The notes beneath the pieces were generated by a model. That model ran no database searches. It worked only from the letters and a program-made list of their open reading frames with translations, and was not told where the DNA came from. The translations under genes were made by a program, and so were the position numbers. Positions 1 through 7,395 of a stretch of 34,765 nt of DNA are shown here, one piece after another (the first letter of the stretch is position 1; every line of letters starts with the position of its first letter). The stretch covers positions 1-34,765 of the forward strand of contig MFDM01000017.1 in the NCBI GenBank assembly GCA_001776905.1, read 5' to 3'. Source of the stretch: Candidatus Daviesbacteria bacterium RIFCSPLOWO2_01_FULL_39_12 (GTDB taxonomy: Bacteria > Patescibacteriota > Microgenomatia > Daviesbacterales > UBA10151).

Positions 1-494
1 TCCATCCTCAGAGTGCCCGCGGTTAAGGCAATTAAAGCACCTAAATTAGGATGCATAAATCCCAAACTGAATGTTTGAAAACCAAATTTTTCAATCCTGT
101 GTTTAGTTTCATCAATTACCTTCCCGTACCCCATTCTGTCAACCAGCTCCCGAAAGCCAAATCTGCCCAGCAAAAAATCCAGCATATATCCCACCAGAGA
201 TCCCAAGACCGCAAAAATAATTACCAGAGTCAAATCTAACTGCCCGCTTCTTGCAAAAATTGCCCCCAAACCTACTGCAGCCACCCCCGGAGTAAAAAAA
301 TTAACTAATACCAAGGCTTCCATTAAAGACCCTAAAGTCACAATTTCATATCCAAACCTGCCATAAATTGAGGCCAACTGCTCTACTAAAGCCTGACCGG
401 AGGGAAAGATACTTCTTAAAACAAAAGTAAAAACCAAATAAATGCTAATTAAAACAAACGGAATCAACACAGATCTGTGGTGAATTCTAACCAT
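1..494 (-). CDS. DedA/VTT-like membrane protein (partial, C-terminus outside window)
   Basis: Partial gene: the reading frame runs from an ATG at 494 off the left edge, giving about 164 residues. An N-terminal hydrophobic segment (residues about 9-26) is followed by a Glu-Ala..Phe-Phe-x-Pro-Gly pattern near residue 55, a small-residue-rich helix, Gly-Ser-Leu-Val-Gly and a Leu-Gly-Arg-Phe-Gly turn. This order is characteristic of the DedA/SNARE-associated (VTT) family of polytopic membrane proteins, whose members are linked to lipid scrambling and envelope homeostasis. The start is supported by an extended -10 (TGC-GATAAT, 503-511) eight bases upstream, implying a leaderless mRNA. The family call is good; substrate and exact role are not visible. 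The missing C-terminus prevents a check of overall length. Confidence 0.7.
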   Translation of the reverse strand, partial: MVRIHHRSVLIPFVLISIYLVFTFVLRSIFPSGQALVEQLASIYGRFGYEIVTLGSLMEALVLVNFFTPGVAAVGLGAIFARSGQLDLTLVIIFAVLGSLVGYMLDFLLGRFGFRELVDRMGYGKVIDETKHRIEKFGFQTFSLGFMHPNLGALIALTAGTLRM

Positions 495-533
495 TACGTT
501 CAATTATCGCACATTTCCCGCAAAAAATCTAAT

Positions 534-1148
534 TTATGAGGTTGGCGGAACTATAGTAAGAATTGGACCTGAGGCCGAAGTTTTTGCTTCTTGTATTTTC
601 TTCCAAGTCATCGCTGCCTCCACTTTAGCTTTTGGATCCAAGGTTTGTACTTTTTCTGTAATCTCTATTTGAAGTGATTGCCCAATATATTGATCATCCA
701 ACCATCCTCCTTTATCTAAAATAACTAATGCAGTATTAATATCCCTAGCCTCAAGCGCGGCATTTCCAAAACCATAAAGAAATTGCTTACCCATTCGCGC
801 ACCTATCTCTAATTCATCCTTCTTCATAAAGACCTCAGCATGTCCAAGAATCTGTTCTAAGTAACGTTCTTTATACTTTTCAGGTAATAAACCTGTTTCT
901 TTGTTTGGTTTATATATAGCAGTTGCAGATCCTAATCCCCCTGCAATACTTTTAAGATCATCCGGCAATACATCATCTGGGTGTGATAGCATAGCAAAAT
1001 ATGCACTCCCAATTCTTCTTATAGGCTTACCCCATTCTGCTTCCTGTTCTCTTGCTTGTTGTTCCTGAGCCTGTTTTACTTGAACTTGTAAAGATTCATC
1101 ATTTAAAATCCCACCGAAAACCTCATCTAGTGGGGATGGTTCTGGCAT
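534..1148 (-). CDS. Hypothetical soluble protein, 204 aa
   Basis: I do not recognise this protein. It has no signal peptide or membrane segment. The N-terminal 45 residues are rich in Glu/Gln (about residues 20-40, likely helical or coiled coil). The middle holds mixed alpha-helical sequence with a Gly-Gly-Leu-Gly turn near residue 70. The C-terminal helix (residues about 170-190) is followed by a short Ser/Pro/Thr tail. It is transcribed alone on the minus strand, directly downstream of the PaaX-like regulator gene. The start at 1148 fits a -10 (TTTAAT) six bases upstream. Its promoter contains a CT repeat in the spacer (see the separate entry), so its expression may vary. Being a real gene is supported by length, promoter and absence of a competing frame. 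Confidence 0.6.
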   Translation of the reverse strand: MPEPSPLDEVFGGILNDESLQVQVKQAQEQQAREQEAEWGKPIRRIGSAYFAMLSHPDDVLPDDLKSIAGGLGSATAIYKPNKETGLLPEKYKERYLEQILGHAEVFMKKDELEIGARMGKQFLYGFGNAALEARDINTALVILDKGGWLDDQYIGQSLQIEITEKVQTLDPKAKVEAAMTWKKIQEAKTSASGPILTIVPPTS

Positions 1149-1154
1149 AATCCA

Positions 1155-1185
1155 ATTAAACTCTCTCTCTCTCTACCTTTGTCAA
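1155..1185 (-). promoter_or_regulatory. Promoter of the 204-aa protein with CT repeat in the spacer
   Basis: On the minus strand, TTGACA (complement of 1180-1185) and TTTAAT (complement of 1155-1160) are separated by 19 bases. Fourteen of those bases are the (CT)7 tract at 1161-1174. The start codon follows six bases after the -10. A perfect -35 with a spacer two bases above the 17-base optimum, made of a dinucleotide repeat, is the arrangement known from phase-variable promoters. Confidence 0.55.
1161..1174. repeat. (CT)7 dinucleotide repeat
   Basis: Seven perfect CT units, located between the -35 and -10 boxes of the gene starting at 1148. Loss of one unit would give the optimal 17-base spacer. 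Confidence 0.9.
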
Positions 1186-1222
1186 GTTTATCAAGCCTCT
1201 ACATTCATTTATACCATTTGCT

Positions 1223-1236
1223 TATACGATCGCATC
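1223..1236. promoter_or_regulatory. CGATCG-centred operator-like site, copy 1 (weak)
   Basis: TATACGATCGCATC overlaps the stop codon of the PaaX-like gene and lies upstream of the 204-aa gene. Ten of 14 positions match the perfect palindrome found in the PaaX-like gene's own promoter. On the minus strand CGATCG is directly followed by TATAAG, the same position relative to a -10-like box as at the 1746 site. Confidence 0.4.
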
Positions 1237-1735
1237 ATGAAATGGTACGGGTTAATTTATTGGATTCAATAATTACTACCCACTTCTCTATTCCTAAATC
1301 TTTAATGTAGGAATTTAATTTATCAAAAACATTTCTTTTAGAAATCCAAACACTTTTTTGTAAATGTTTAAAGCCCCATTTTTTTAAATTTCTTCTAAAA
1401 AGATTTCTGATAATTCTCTTTTGCTCTGGAATATCAAAAATTACAATTCGCCATTTCCCGTCCCATTTACTCTCATCAAATCCATCGCTAATTAGCTCTT
1501 TCCCAGCCAGAGTTAACTTGATTATTACATCATTTTTTAGCTTTACTTGCTCAATTAAACCACCTTCTCTTAATCTTTTAAGAGCTTGCGCTAAAGAAGA
1601 TTTTTTCAGCTCAGGAGCACCATAATGGTATCTATAATGATGATAAGCAAAATCCTCTACTCTAACATATCCATCAACTGCTTTTTCCAATACTAAAAGT
1701 ATCGCTTTAGTCAAACTCTTTTTGTAAACTCTCAT
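1235..1735 (-). CDS. PaaX-like transcriptional regulator with central Cas2-like domain
   Basis: 166 residues. Residues about 1-85 read as a winged-helix unit (a Lys-Lys-Ser-Ser-Leu-Ala-Gln-Ala-Leu-Lys-Arg-Leu recognition-helix pattern followed by a two-strand wing ending in Leu-Thr-x-Ala-Gly). Residues about 92-160 carry WDGKWRIVIFDIPE and then a Lys-Ser-Val-Trp strand, the ferredoxin-like Cas2-type middle domain of PaaX repressors. The usual PaaX C-terminal domain is missing, as in many short CPR homologues. It is therefore a predicted DNA-binding regulator, not a CRISPR Cas2: there is no array or other cas gene. Its own promoter has a perfect 14-base palindrome between -35 and -10, suggesting autoregulation (inference). 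The start ATG at 1735 lies eight bases after the -10, so the transcript is probably leaderless. Confidence 0.75.
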   Translation of the reverse strand: MRVYKKSLTKAILLVLEKAVDGYVRVEDFAYHHYRYHYGAPELKKSSLAQALKRLREGGLIEQVKLKNDVIIKLTLAGKELISDGFDESKWDGKWRIVIFDIPEQKRIIRNLFRRNLKKWGFKHLQKSVWISKRNVFDKLNSYIKDLGIEKWVVIIESNKLTRTIS

Positions 1736-1743
1736 ACCAATTG

Positions 1744-1771
1744 ATTGTACGATCGTACACTAAAATGTCAA
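1744..1771 (-). promoter_or_regulatory. Promoter of the PaaX-like gene
   Basis: On the minus strand TTGACA (complement of 1766-1771), a 16-base spacer and TACAAT (complement of 1744-1749). The start codon at 1735 follows after eight bases. The palindromic operator candidate covers the 3' half of the spacer and part of the -10, a position where a bound repressor would block RNA polymerase. Confidence 0.75.
1746..1759. promoter_or_regulatory. Perfect palindrome TGTACGATCGTACA: candidate autoregulatory operator
   Basis: A perfect 14-base inverted repeat inside the promoter of the PaaX-like regulator. Related CGATCG-centred sites occur at 1223, 9722 and 24531, all between genes. I saw no CGATCG inside any coding sequence of the window. 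Confidence 0.65.
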
Positions 1772-1786
1772 TTGTCAAGAAGATTT

Positions 1787-4700
1787 TTATTTATCTAAAC
1801 TTACATACTCATCCCAACTCTTTATCTCTAAATCTTCCATTTCTTTAGAGGTTAAGGCTGAGATCAACAGTTCGGCTGATTGTAGATTAGTCATCAGGGG
1901 AATGCCTAAATCTATACAATTTCTCCTGATTAAATATCCGTCTGTCTCAACCTTAGTTAATCCACTCTCGGAAATGTTGATAGCTAGATCAATTTTACCT
2001 TCCCTCAAAAGATCAACTACTGTTGGATATTTTCTCTCAGAAATTTTGCGCACTTTGGTATTATTAATGCCGGCACTTTGTAAAAGTTTTGAGGTTCCCT
2101 CTGTAGCAAAAATCCTCAAACCCATTCCGTAAAGGTGGATGGCTGATGGTAAGAAATCCAATTTATTTTTCTCACCACCAATTGATAAAAAAACACTTTT
2201 TTCCGGTAGTTTAAATCCGGTGGCAAGTAAGGCTTTAAGATATCCTTCTTCTAAATCATCACCAAAACAGGCCACCTCACCGGTAGAGGACATTTCCACT
2301 CTCAACCTGGGATCTGCCCCTTTAATTCTATTGAAAGAAAACTGAGGTGCTTTTACTCCCACATAATCTAAATCTATAGTTTTAAAATCTCCTGATAAGT
2401 GCTCCCCTAATATGACTCTTGTAGCCATCTCTACGAAATTATATCCTGTCACTTTGGACACAAACGGAAATGATCTGGAGGCTCTCAAGTTTAACTCAAT
2501 CACCAAAATTTTATTATCTTTTGCCAAAAACTGAATATTAAATGGCCCATTTATTTTAAGCTCCTTTAAAATTTTTCTGGTAGCATCCTTAATTTTTCTG
2601 ACAGTTTCTAAATAGAGTCTTTGGGGTGGTAAAACCATGGTGGCATCCCCTGAGTGTACCCCGGCATTTTCTATATGTTCTGATATAGCATAAATTAATA
2701 AGTTCCCATTTTGCCCTACCCCATCAATTTCAATCTCTTTGGCACCTTCCACAAATTTGGAAATTACTACCGGATGTTCACTGGAAACATCAATTGCCTG
2801 TTTGAGATATTTTTTAAGCTCGTTAGTTGAGTAAGCCACATTCATGGCTGCTCCTGATAACACGTACGAAGGTCTAATTAAGGCCGGGTAACCAATCATT
2901 TTGGCAAATATGACTGCTTCATCAAAAGTTTTAAGTAAACTCCACTGGGGCTGTTCAATTCTTAACTTATCCAAAAGAGCTGAAAATTTGTTTCTGTCTT
3001 CTGCTCTATCAATATTTTGCGGGGAGGTACCTAAGATTTTATAACCTGCCTTAAAGCAACTTAGGGCCAGATTATTTGGAACCTGCCCACCAAAACCTAA
3101 AACCAGTGAGGCATTTTTTTCTATATCATAAATATCAGAGACTCTCTCATATGTTAATTCCTCAAAATATAGCTTATCTGCTATATCATAATCTGTGGAG
3201 ACTGTCTCTGGATTGCAGTTTATCACGATAGTTTCTATTGTCTTTGCTCTCAAAGTTTTTGCGCAAGTGACAGAACACCAGTCAAACTCCACAGATGACC
3301 CAATCCTATACGGCCCGGAGCCCAGGACAATTGCTTTTCCCCTCTCCCTTTTCCCTTTTCCCCTTTCCCTTTCCTCAGATTCTTCTCCGTGGTATGTCAG
3401 ATATAAGTAGTTTGTCTTGGCCGGATATTCTGCTGCCAAAGTATCAATGTGTTTAACTTTAGGGGTGATGCCATGCTCTTTTCTGAAATCTCTGACCTTT
3501 TCTTCGGTTGTTTTAAAAGCTTGAGCTAAAACCTTATCTGAAAATCCCAGTCTCTTCGCATTTAGAATATTTTCTGCATTAAGTCTTAAGTTTTCAGCTT
3601 TAAGTTTTTTTTCAAATTCCACCATCTGCTTAATCTGATATAAAAACCAGGGATCAATCCCCGTGGCCGTATATATTTCTTCCACACTCTCTCCTCTTTT
3701 AAACCTTTGGGCAATCACAAAAATTCTCTGGGTTGAAGGTAGCAGTTTTGTCTCATCTATGCTGTTTGACAAAAGTCCATCCTGTTGTGTTTCCAACATT
3801 CTGATAGCTTTTTGTAAAGCTTCTGGGAATGATCTACCAATAGCCATTACCTCGCCCACTGATTTCATCTCTGAACCAATTACTTGATGCGCTCCCACAA
3901 ACTTCTGTAGATCCCATCTGGGGATTTTAACCACAATATAATCCAGGGCCGGTTCAAAAAAAGCAGAGGTGGAAAGAGTGACAGAGTTTTTAAGCTCAGG
4001 CAGGTTATAGCCCAAACCAATTTTGGCGGCAATATATGCCAGAGGGTATCCTGTTGCTTTCGATGCCAGGGCTGAGGAACGCGACAATCTGGCGTTAACC
4101 TCAATCACCCGATAATCGTTATTTTTTGGATTTAGGGCAAACTGAATATTGCACTCTCCCACAATCCCCAAATGCTCAATCACTTTTAAAGACAGCCTTC
4201 GCAAGAAATGATACTGATAATTATTTAACGTCTGAGAAGGTGCCACCACAATACTTTCCCCTGTATGAATTCCTAAAGGATCCAAATTTTCCATATTACA
4301 AACAGTGATTTTGTTCCCAATGTTATCTCTGACCACCTCATACTCAACTTCTTTCCAATGTTTCAAATATTCCTCAATAGCAACTTGAGGTACGTGTCTT
4401 AAGGTAGTGGAGACCGTCTTAATCAGCTCATCTTGATTATTAACAACACCGGATCCCAAACCTCCTAAAGAAAATGCAGATCTAATAAGAAGTGGAAAGC
4501 CCAACTTTTTGGCAATTCTTTCTGTCTCTTTGATGCTTCTAGCAAAACCGCCTTTGGGCACATTTATTCCAATTTCAGCTAAGGTATTTGCGAAAAGTTC
4601 TCTATCCTCAGTAACTTCAATACTTTTAACAGGGGTTCCTAAAACTTTTACCCCGTATTTTTTAAATACCCCGCTTTTGCTTAATGCCAAACCACAATTT

Positions 4701-4969
4701 AGGGCTGTTTGTCCGCCGAAGCCTAAGAATATTCCATCCACTTTTTCTTTTTTTATCACCTGTTCCACAAAATATGGGGTTACTGGAAGAAAATAAATTT
4801 TTGAAGATAATTCTTTCGAGGTTTGAATTGTGGCAATATTAGGATTTATTAAAACACTCTCAATACCCTCTTCTTTCAAAGCTTTCAAGGCTTGAGATCC
4901 AGAGTAATCAAATTCCCCAGCCTCACCAATTTTTAATGCACCTGAGCCAAGAACTAAAACTTTTTTCAT
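1787..4969 (-). CDS. carB: Carbamoyl-phosphate synthase, large subunit
   Basis: 1060 residues, the usual length. Makes carbamoyl phosphate from bicarbonate, ammonia and two ATP for pyrimidine synthesis, using ammonia channelled from CarA. It shows two homologous ATP-grasp halves, each starting with a Val-Leu-Gly-Ser-Gly dinucleotide-type loop (residues about 5 and about 545: GSGALKIGEAGEFDYSG and GSGPYRIGSSVEFDW). Metal/ATP-binding segments are VIEVNARLSRSSALASKATG and VIELNLRASRSFPFVSKVTG. A C-terminal MGS-like allosteric domain follows (residues about 930-1060). A charged low-complexity insert (Glu/Arg/Gly/Lys, residues about 523-541) sits between the halves and is encoded by a purine repeat (see repeat entry). 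The start ATG overlaps the carA stop by four bases, indicating coupled translation with the glutaminase subunit. It is the last gene of the pyrB-carA-carB operon. Confidence 0.97.
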   Translation of the reverse strand: MKKVLVLGSGALKIGEAGEFDYSGSQALKALKEEGIESVLINPNIATIQTSKELSSKIYFLPVTPYFVEQVIKKEKVDGIFLGFGGQTALNCGLALSKSGVFKKYGVKVLGTPVKSIEVTEDRELFANTLAEIGINVPKGGFARSIKETERIAKKLGFPLLIRSAFSLGGLGSGVVNNQDELIKTVSTTLRHVPQVAIEEYLKHWKEVEYEVVRDNIGNKITVCNMENLDPLGIHTGESIVVAPSQTLNNYQYHFLRRLSLKVIEHLGIVGECNIQFALNPKNNDYRVIEVNARLSRSSALASKATGYPLAYIAAKIGLGYNLPELKNSVTLSTSAFFEPALDYIVVKIPRWDLQKFVGAHQVIGSEMKSVGEVMAIGRSFPEALQKAIRMLETQQDGLLSNSIDETKLLPSTQRIFVIAQRFKRGESVEEIYTATGIDPWFLYQIKQMVEFEKKLKAENLRLNAENILNAKRLGFSDKVLAQAFKTTEEKVRDFRKEHGITPKVKHIDTLAAEYPAKTNYLYLTYHGEESEERERGKGKRERGKAIVLGSGPYRIGSSVEFDWCSVTCAKTLRAKTIETIVINCNPETVSTDYDIADKLYFEELTYERVSDIYDIEKNASLVLGFGGQVPNNLALSCFKAGYKILGTSPQNIDRAEDRNKFSALLDKLRIEQPQWSLLKTFDEAVIFAKMIGYPALIRPSYVLSGAAMNVAYSTNELKKYLKQAIDVSSEHPVVISKFVEGAKEIEIDGVGQNGNLLIYAISEHIENAGVHSGDATMVLPPQRLYLETVRKIKDATRKILKELKINGPFNIQFLAKDNKILVIELNLRASRSFPFVSKVTGYNFVEMATRVILGEHLSGDFKTIDLDYVGVKAPQFSFNRIKGADPRLRVEMSSTGEVACFGDDLEEGYLKALLATGFKLPEKSVFLSIGGEKNKLDFLPSAIHLYGMGLRIFATEGTSKLLQSAGINNTKVRKISERKYPTVVDLLREGKIDLAINISESGLTKVETDGYLIRRNCIDLGIPLMTNLQSAELLISALTSKEMEDLEIKSWDEYVSLDK
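3335..3374. repeat. Pyrimidine-rich simple repeat inside carB
   Basis: The plus strand alternates runs of C and T in roughly six- to seven-base units (CCCTTTT-like). On the coding strand it encodes a Glu-Arg-Gly-Lys-rich stretch between the two ATP-grasp halves of CarB. The frame is kept open, so it is an in-frame linker expansion. Confidence 0.8.
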
Positions 4970-6018
4970 AAATAATCCAAAAATTCATCAAATAAATATC
5001 CTGCATCTACTGGTCCAGGAGAAGCTTCCGGATGAAATTGCACTGCCATAAATGGTTTGCTTTTATGTCTGATTCCTTCATTAGTTCCGTCATTTAAATT
5101 AATGAACCATTCTTTCCAGTCTGATTCCAAAGATTGCATCTCTACGGCAAAACCATGATTTTGAGCAGTGATGACACACTTTTTAATCACCGCATCTTGA
5201 ACCGGTTGATTCTGACCTCTGTGGCCAAACTTTAATTTATAGGTATTTCCTCCTGCAGCCAAAGCCAAAATTTGTGATCCCAGACAAATTCCAAAAGTGG
5301 GAATGCCTTTTTTTAAAATTTCACTGACATTTTTGATGGTTTCCTTTGCTTGTTTGGGATCTCCCGGGCCATTGGATATTAATACTCCATCAAAATCTAT
5401 ACTCTCCTTAATTGGATTAAAATTCCAAGGCACCCGAGTTACCTTAACTTTTCTTTTTATCAGGGAACGCACTATATTCTCCTTAGCCCCACAGTCAATT
5501 AGCACTATATTCTTTCTACCATTGCCATATACTTCCATCTTATCTACACTCACATAAGGCAGGATATTCTCTTTATTGGGATCATAGATGTCTTTTTCAT
5601 CTTCCATCTTCCAATTTTCAACATCCAGTTTTCCCAGCATCACCCCATGTTCTCTCAACTTTCTAATCAGCTCTCTAGTATCTATCCTACACAAAGCTGG
5701 AATTCCCTCCTCCTTTAACCACTGTCCCAGCGTTTTTTCAGACTCAAAATGAGATGGCTGATCAATGTAGTTTTGCACAATCAATCCCTTAATCTGAATT
5801 TTTTTAGATTCCCAGAAATCTTTTTTAGGCACTCCGTAATTGCCAACCAGTGGATAAGTTAAAACCAAAATCTGACCGTAATATGAAGGGTCTGTTAAAG
5901 ATTCCGGATATCCCACCATGCCGGTATTAAAAACCACCTCACCTGAGGTGGAATTTTCTGAGCCAAAGGACTCACCTATCATGGTGGTTCCGTCGGATAA
6001 AATTAGTTTACCTCTCAT
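4966..6018 (-). CDS. carA: Carbamoyl-phosphate synthase, small (glutaminase) subunit
   Basis: 350 residues, normal for the family. Hydrolyses glutamine and passes ammonia to CarB. The N-terminal CPSase small-subunit domain (residues 1-150; SGEVVFNTGMVGYPES at 25-40) is followed by a class I glutamine amidotransferase domain. Its visible triad is Cys245 (FGICLGSQ), His329 and Glu331 (QFHPEASPG). The oxyanion-turn motif SNGPGDP is at about 215-221. A Shine-Dalgarno-like AGGA lies upstream of the ATG, inside the pyrB 3' end. The gene overlaps pyrB by four bases upstream and carB by four bases downstream, so the three are almost certainly cotranscribed and translationally coupled. Confidence 0.97.
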   Translation of the reverse strand: MRGKLILSDGTTMIGESFGSENSTSGEVVFNTGMVGYPESLTDPSYYGQILVLTYPLVGNYGVPKKDFWESKKIQIKGLIVQNYIDQPSHFESEKTLGQWLKEEGIPALCRIDTRELIRKLREHGVMLGKLDVENWKMEDEKDIYDPNKENILPYVSVDKMEVYGNGRKNIVLIDCGAKENIVRSLIKRKVKVTRVPWNFNPIKESIDFDGVLISNGPGDPKQAKETIKNVSEILKKGIPTFGICLGSQILALAAGGNTYKLKFGHRGQNQPVQDAVIKKCVITAQNHGFAVEMQSLESDWKEWFINLNDGTNEGIRHKSKPFMAVQFHPEASPGPVDAGYLFDEFLDYL

Positions 6019-6956
6019 GTTATTCTTCCTAATACCAAACCCAATAATGCTTCTCTGATATACAACCCATTTCTGGCTTGTTTAAAGTAAATAGCATTGG
6101 GATGTGAATCTAAAGCAGGATCAATCTCATTCACTCTGGGTAAAGGATGCATCAATCTCACCCCTCTATCCAAATATTTTTTAAAAGAGTCATCTAAAAT
6201 AAACTTGTCTTTAATCTTTTTATATTCTTTTAAACTACTGAATCTTTCTTTTTGAACTCTGGTCTGATATAGAAAATCTGCTTTCAGGTCATCAGGTAGA
6301 CTCTCCAGCTGTTCATACACTACTCCCCTTTTATCCAGCACCTCTAAAAACTCATCCGGCATTTTTAAGCTCTTGTGAGAAATAAAAATTTGTTTGACTT
6401 TAAATAAAGACAATGCCAAAGAAAGCGCATGGACAGTCCTGCCATATTTTAAATCCCCCATAAAAGCAACTGTAATTCCACTTAACTTTCCTGCTTCTTT
6501 CATCATGGTATAAAGATCTAACATTGTTTGAGTAGGATGTTGATTTGGACCATCTCCTGCATTAATAACTGGAATATTGGCTAAGTCTGCTGCCTCTTTG
6601 GCAGAATAAGCTGCCGGATGTCTGATGATTAAAACATCAGCATAGGATTCCATAATTCTGATCGTGTCTGAAAAACTTTCACCTTTAGCAGTAGAGGTAA
6701 CAGTTAAATCATTAAACCCGATAATGCCCATGCCTATTTTTTGGGCTGCAGATTTAAAGGATTGTTCAGTTCTGGTTGAAGGTTCAAAAAATAAAAGAGC
6801 GGCAATTTTACCTTGGGCAATTGTATAATTCGATCTGTCTCTTTTAATAAATGTCGGGTCAAATTTTTTGGCTGTTTTTAGAATAAATAGCAATTCCTCT
6901 TTTGAGAAATCATTTATATCTATTATGTCTCTTCCTTTAAATTTAAGTTTATTCAT
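6015..6956 (-). CDS. pyrB: Aspartate carbamoyltransferase catalytic subunit
   Basis: 313 residues from the ATG at 6956; a TTG one codon upstream is a less likely start. Condenses carbamoyl phosphate with aspartate, the committed step of pyrimidine synthesis. The carbamoyl-phosphate loop FEPSTRT is at residues 57-63, the DGPNQHPTQ segment lies mid-protein, and the HPLPRV motif begins at about residue 270, all diagnostic of ATCase. No regulatory subunit (pyrI) follows; carA and carB follow instead. Just upstream are an AAGGA Shine-Dalgarno (seven bases before ATG) provided by the end of a palindromic repeat, a second hairpin and a terminator-like hairpin. Control of operon transcription by attenuation is therefore plausible (inference). 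First gene of the operon. Confidence 0.95.
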   Translation of the reverse strand: MNKLKFKGRDIIDINDFSKEELLFILKTAKKFDPTFIKRDRSNYTIAQGKIAALLFFEPSTRTEQSFKSAAQKIGMGIIGFNDLTVTSTAKGESFSDTIRIMESYADVLIIRHPAAYSAKEAADLANIPVINAGDGPNQHPTQTMLDLYTMMKEAGKLSGITVAFMGDLKYGRTVHALSLALSLFKVKQIFISHKSLKMPDEFLEVLDKRGVVYEQLESLPDDLKADFLYQTRVQKERFSSLKEYKKIKDKFILDDSFKKYLDRGVRLMHPLPRVNEIDPALDSHPNAIYFKQARNGLYIREALLGLVLGRIT

Positions 6957-6964
6957 CAATAGAT

Positions 6965-7012
6965 CCTTCGACTCGCTTACGCTCGCTCAGGATGACCAAG
7001 TTTGACTTGGTC
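6965..7012. repeat. Palindromic intergenic repeats in the pyrB leader
   Basis: 6965-6992 has the form CCTTCGACTCGC..GCTCGCTCAGGA, a TCGAAGGA/CTGAGCGAG type of imperfect palindrome. It resembles the insert at 7503-7529 and a fragment at 24601-24612. Next to it, 6994-7012 is a perfect hairpin with eight-base arms GACCAAGT/ACTTGGTC and a three-base loop. The first element also supplies the Shine-Dalgarno of pyrB. Confidence 0.8.
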
Positions 7013-7037
7013 AAAAAAAATCCGCCCATTGGCGGAT
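7013..7037 (-). terminator. Terminator-like hairpin in the pyrB leader (candidate attenuator)
   Basis: Read on the minus strand: a seven-base-pair stem (ATCCGCC/GGCGGAT, 7020-7037) with a four-base loop followed by eight T residues (complement of 7013-7020). It lies upstream of pyrB in its own direction of transcription. No minus-strand gene lies before it, so it cannot simply end an upstream gene. It is either a pyr attenuator or a block to antisense read-through. Confidence 0.65.
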
Positions 7038-7095
7038 CAACTAATATATTAAAAATAATCTAAAAAAGTATCTTTTGGGCATATAATCTTTGCAC

Positions 7096-7124
7096 AGTTT
7101 AACCATATTAAGTTATGATGTCAA
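7096..7124 (-). promoter_or_regulatory. Candidate promoter of the pyrB-carA-carB operon
   Basis: Minus-strand TTGACA (complement of 7119-7124), a 17-base spacer and TAAACT (complement of 7096-7101). Transcription would start near 7089 and pass a U-rich stretch (7043-7075) just before the terminator-like hairpin, giving a leader of about 130 bases. The -10 is only a 4/6 match, so this is tentative. Confidence 0.4.
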
Positions 7125-7125
7125 T

Positions 7126-7395
7126 ATGGGGACAAGATCGAAAAAAGAGCGTTCATTCCATAAGGAATTACTACAACAGTTAATCACACTTTCTACCTCT
7201 GGTTTTGGACTGGTAGCAGCTTTGGCTTGGAATGAAGCCATCCAAAGTTTTGTTAAGGAATACATTCAAAGGTTTTATCCGGGTCAAGCAGGCGTAATCT
7301 CCAAATTCCTCTACGCCATCCTTATTACAGGCTTTGCAGTTTTAATTACCTATCAACTTTCCCGTTTAGCCTCCAGATGGGGAGTAAAAAAATGA
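7126..7395 (+). CDS. DUF5654-like small membrane protein, 89 aa
   Basis: Residues about 18-36 (TLSTSGFGLVAALAWNEAIQ) and a second hydrophobic helix near residues 62-80 match the two-helix pattern I associate with DUF5654 proteins of archaea and CPR bacteria; function unknown. I chose the ATG at 7126 over a TTG at 7090. A TATGAT box (7114-7119) ends six bases before this ATG, implying a leaderless mRNA, and a TATAAT (7082-7087) overlaps the TTG. The stop codon overlaps the next gene by four bases (ATGA), so it is coupled to the KGF-anchored protein downstream. The N-terminus is basic, as expected for a cytoplasmic N-terminal tail. Confidence 0.7.
   Translation: MGTRSKKERSFHKELLQQLITLSTSGFGLVAALAWNEAIQSFVKEYIQRFYPGQAGVISKFLYAILITGFAVLITYQLSRLASRWGVKK

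Noticed and set aside
1235-1735. Possible CRISPR Cas2
   Set aside because: The Cas2-like fold is preceded by a winged-helix domain, and there is no repeat array or other cas gene. PaaX-type regulator fits better.
3195-3410. Plus-strand frames inside carB (for example 71 codons here)
   Set aside because: Antisense shadows of the strongly conserved carB coding sequence, without promoter or recognisable product.
7082-7087. TATAAT as the main promoter of the DUF5654-like gene
   Set aside because: A plausible box, but its expected -35 is poor. TATGAT at 7114-7119 sits at the spacing typical of other starts here, so both were noted and the latter preferred.
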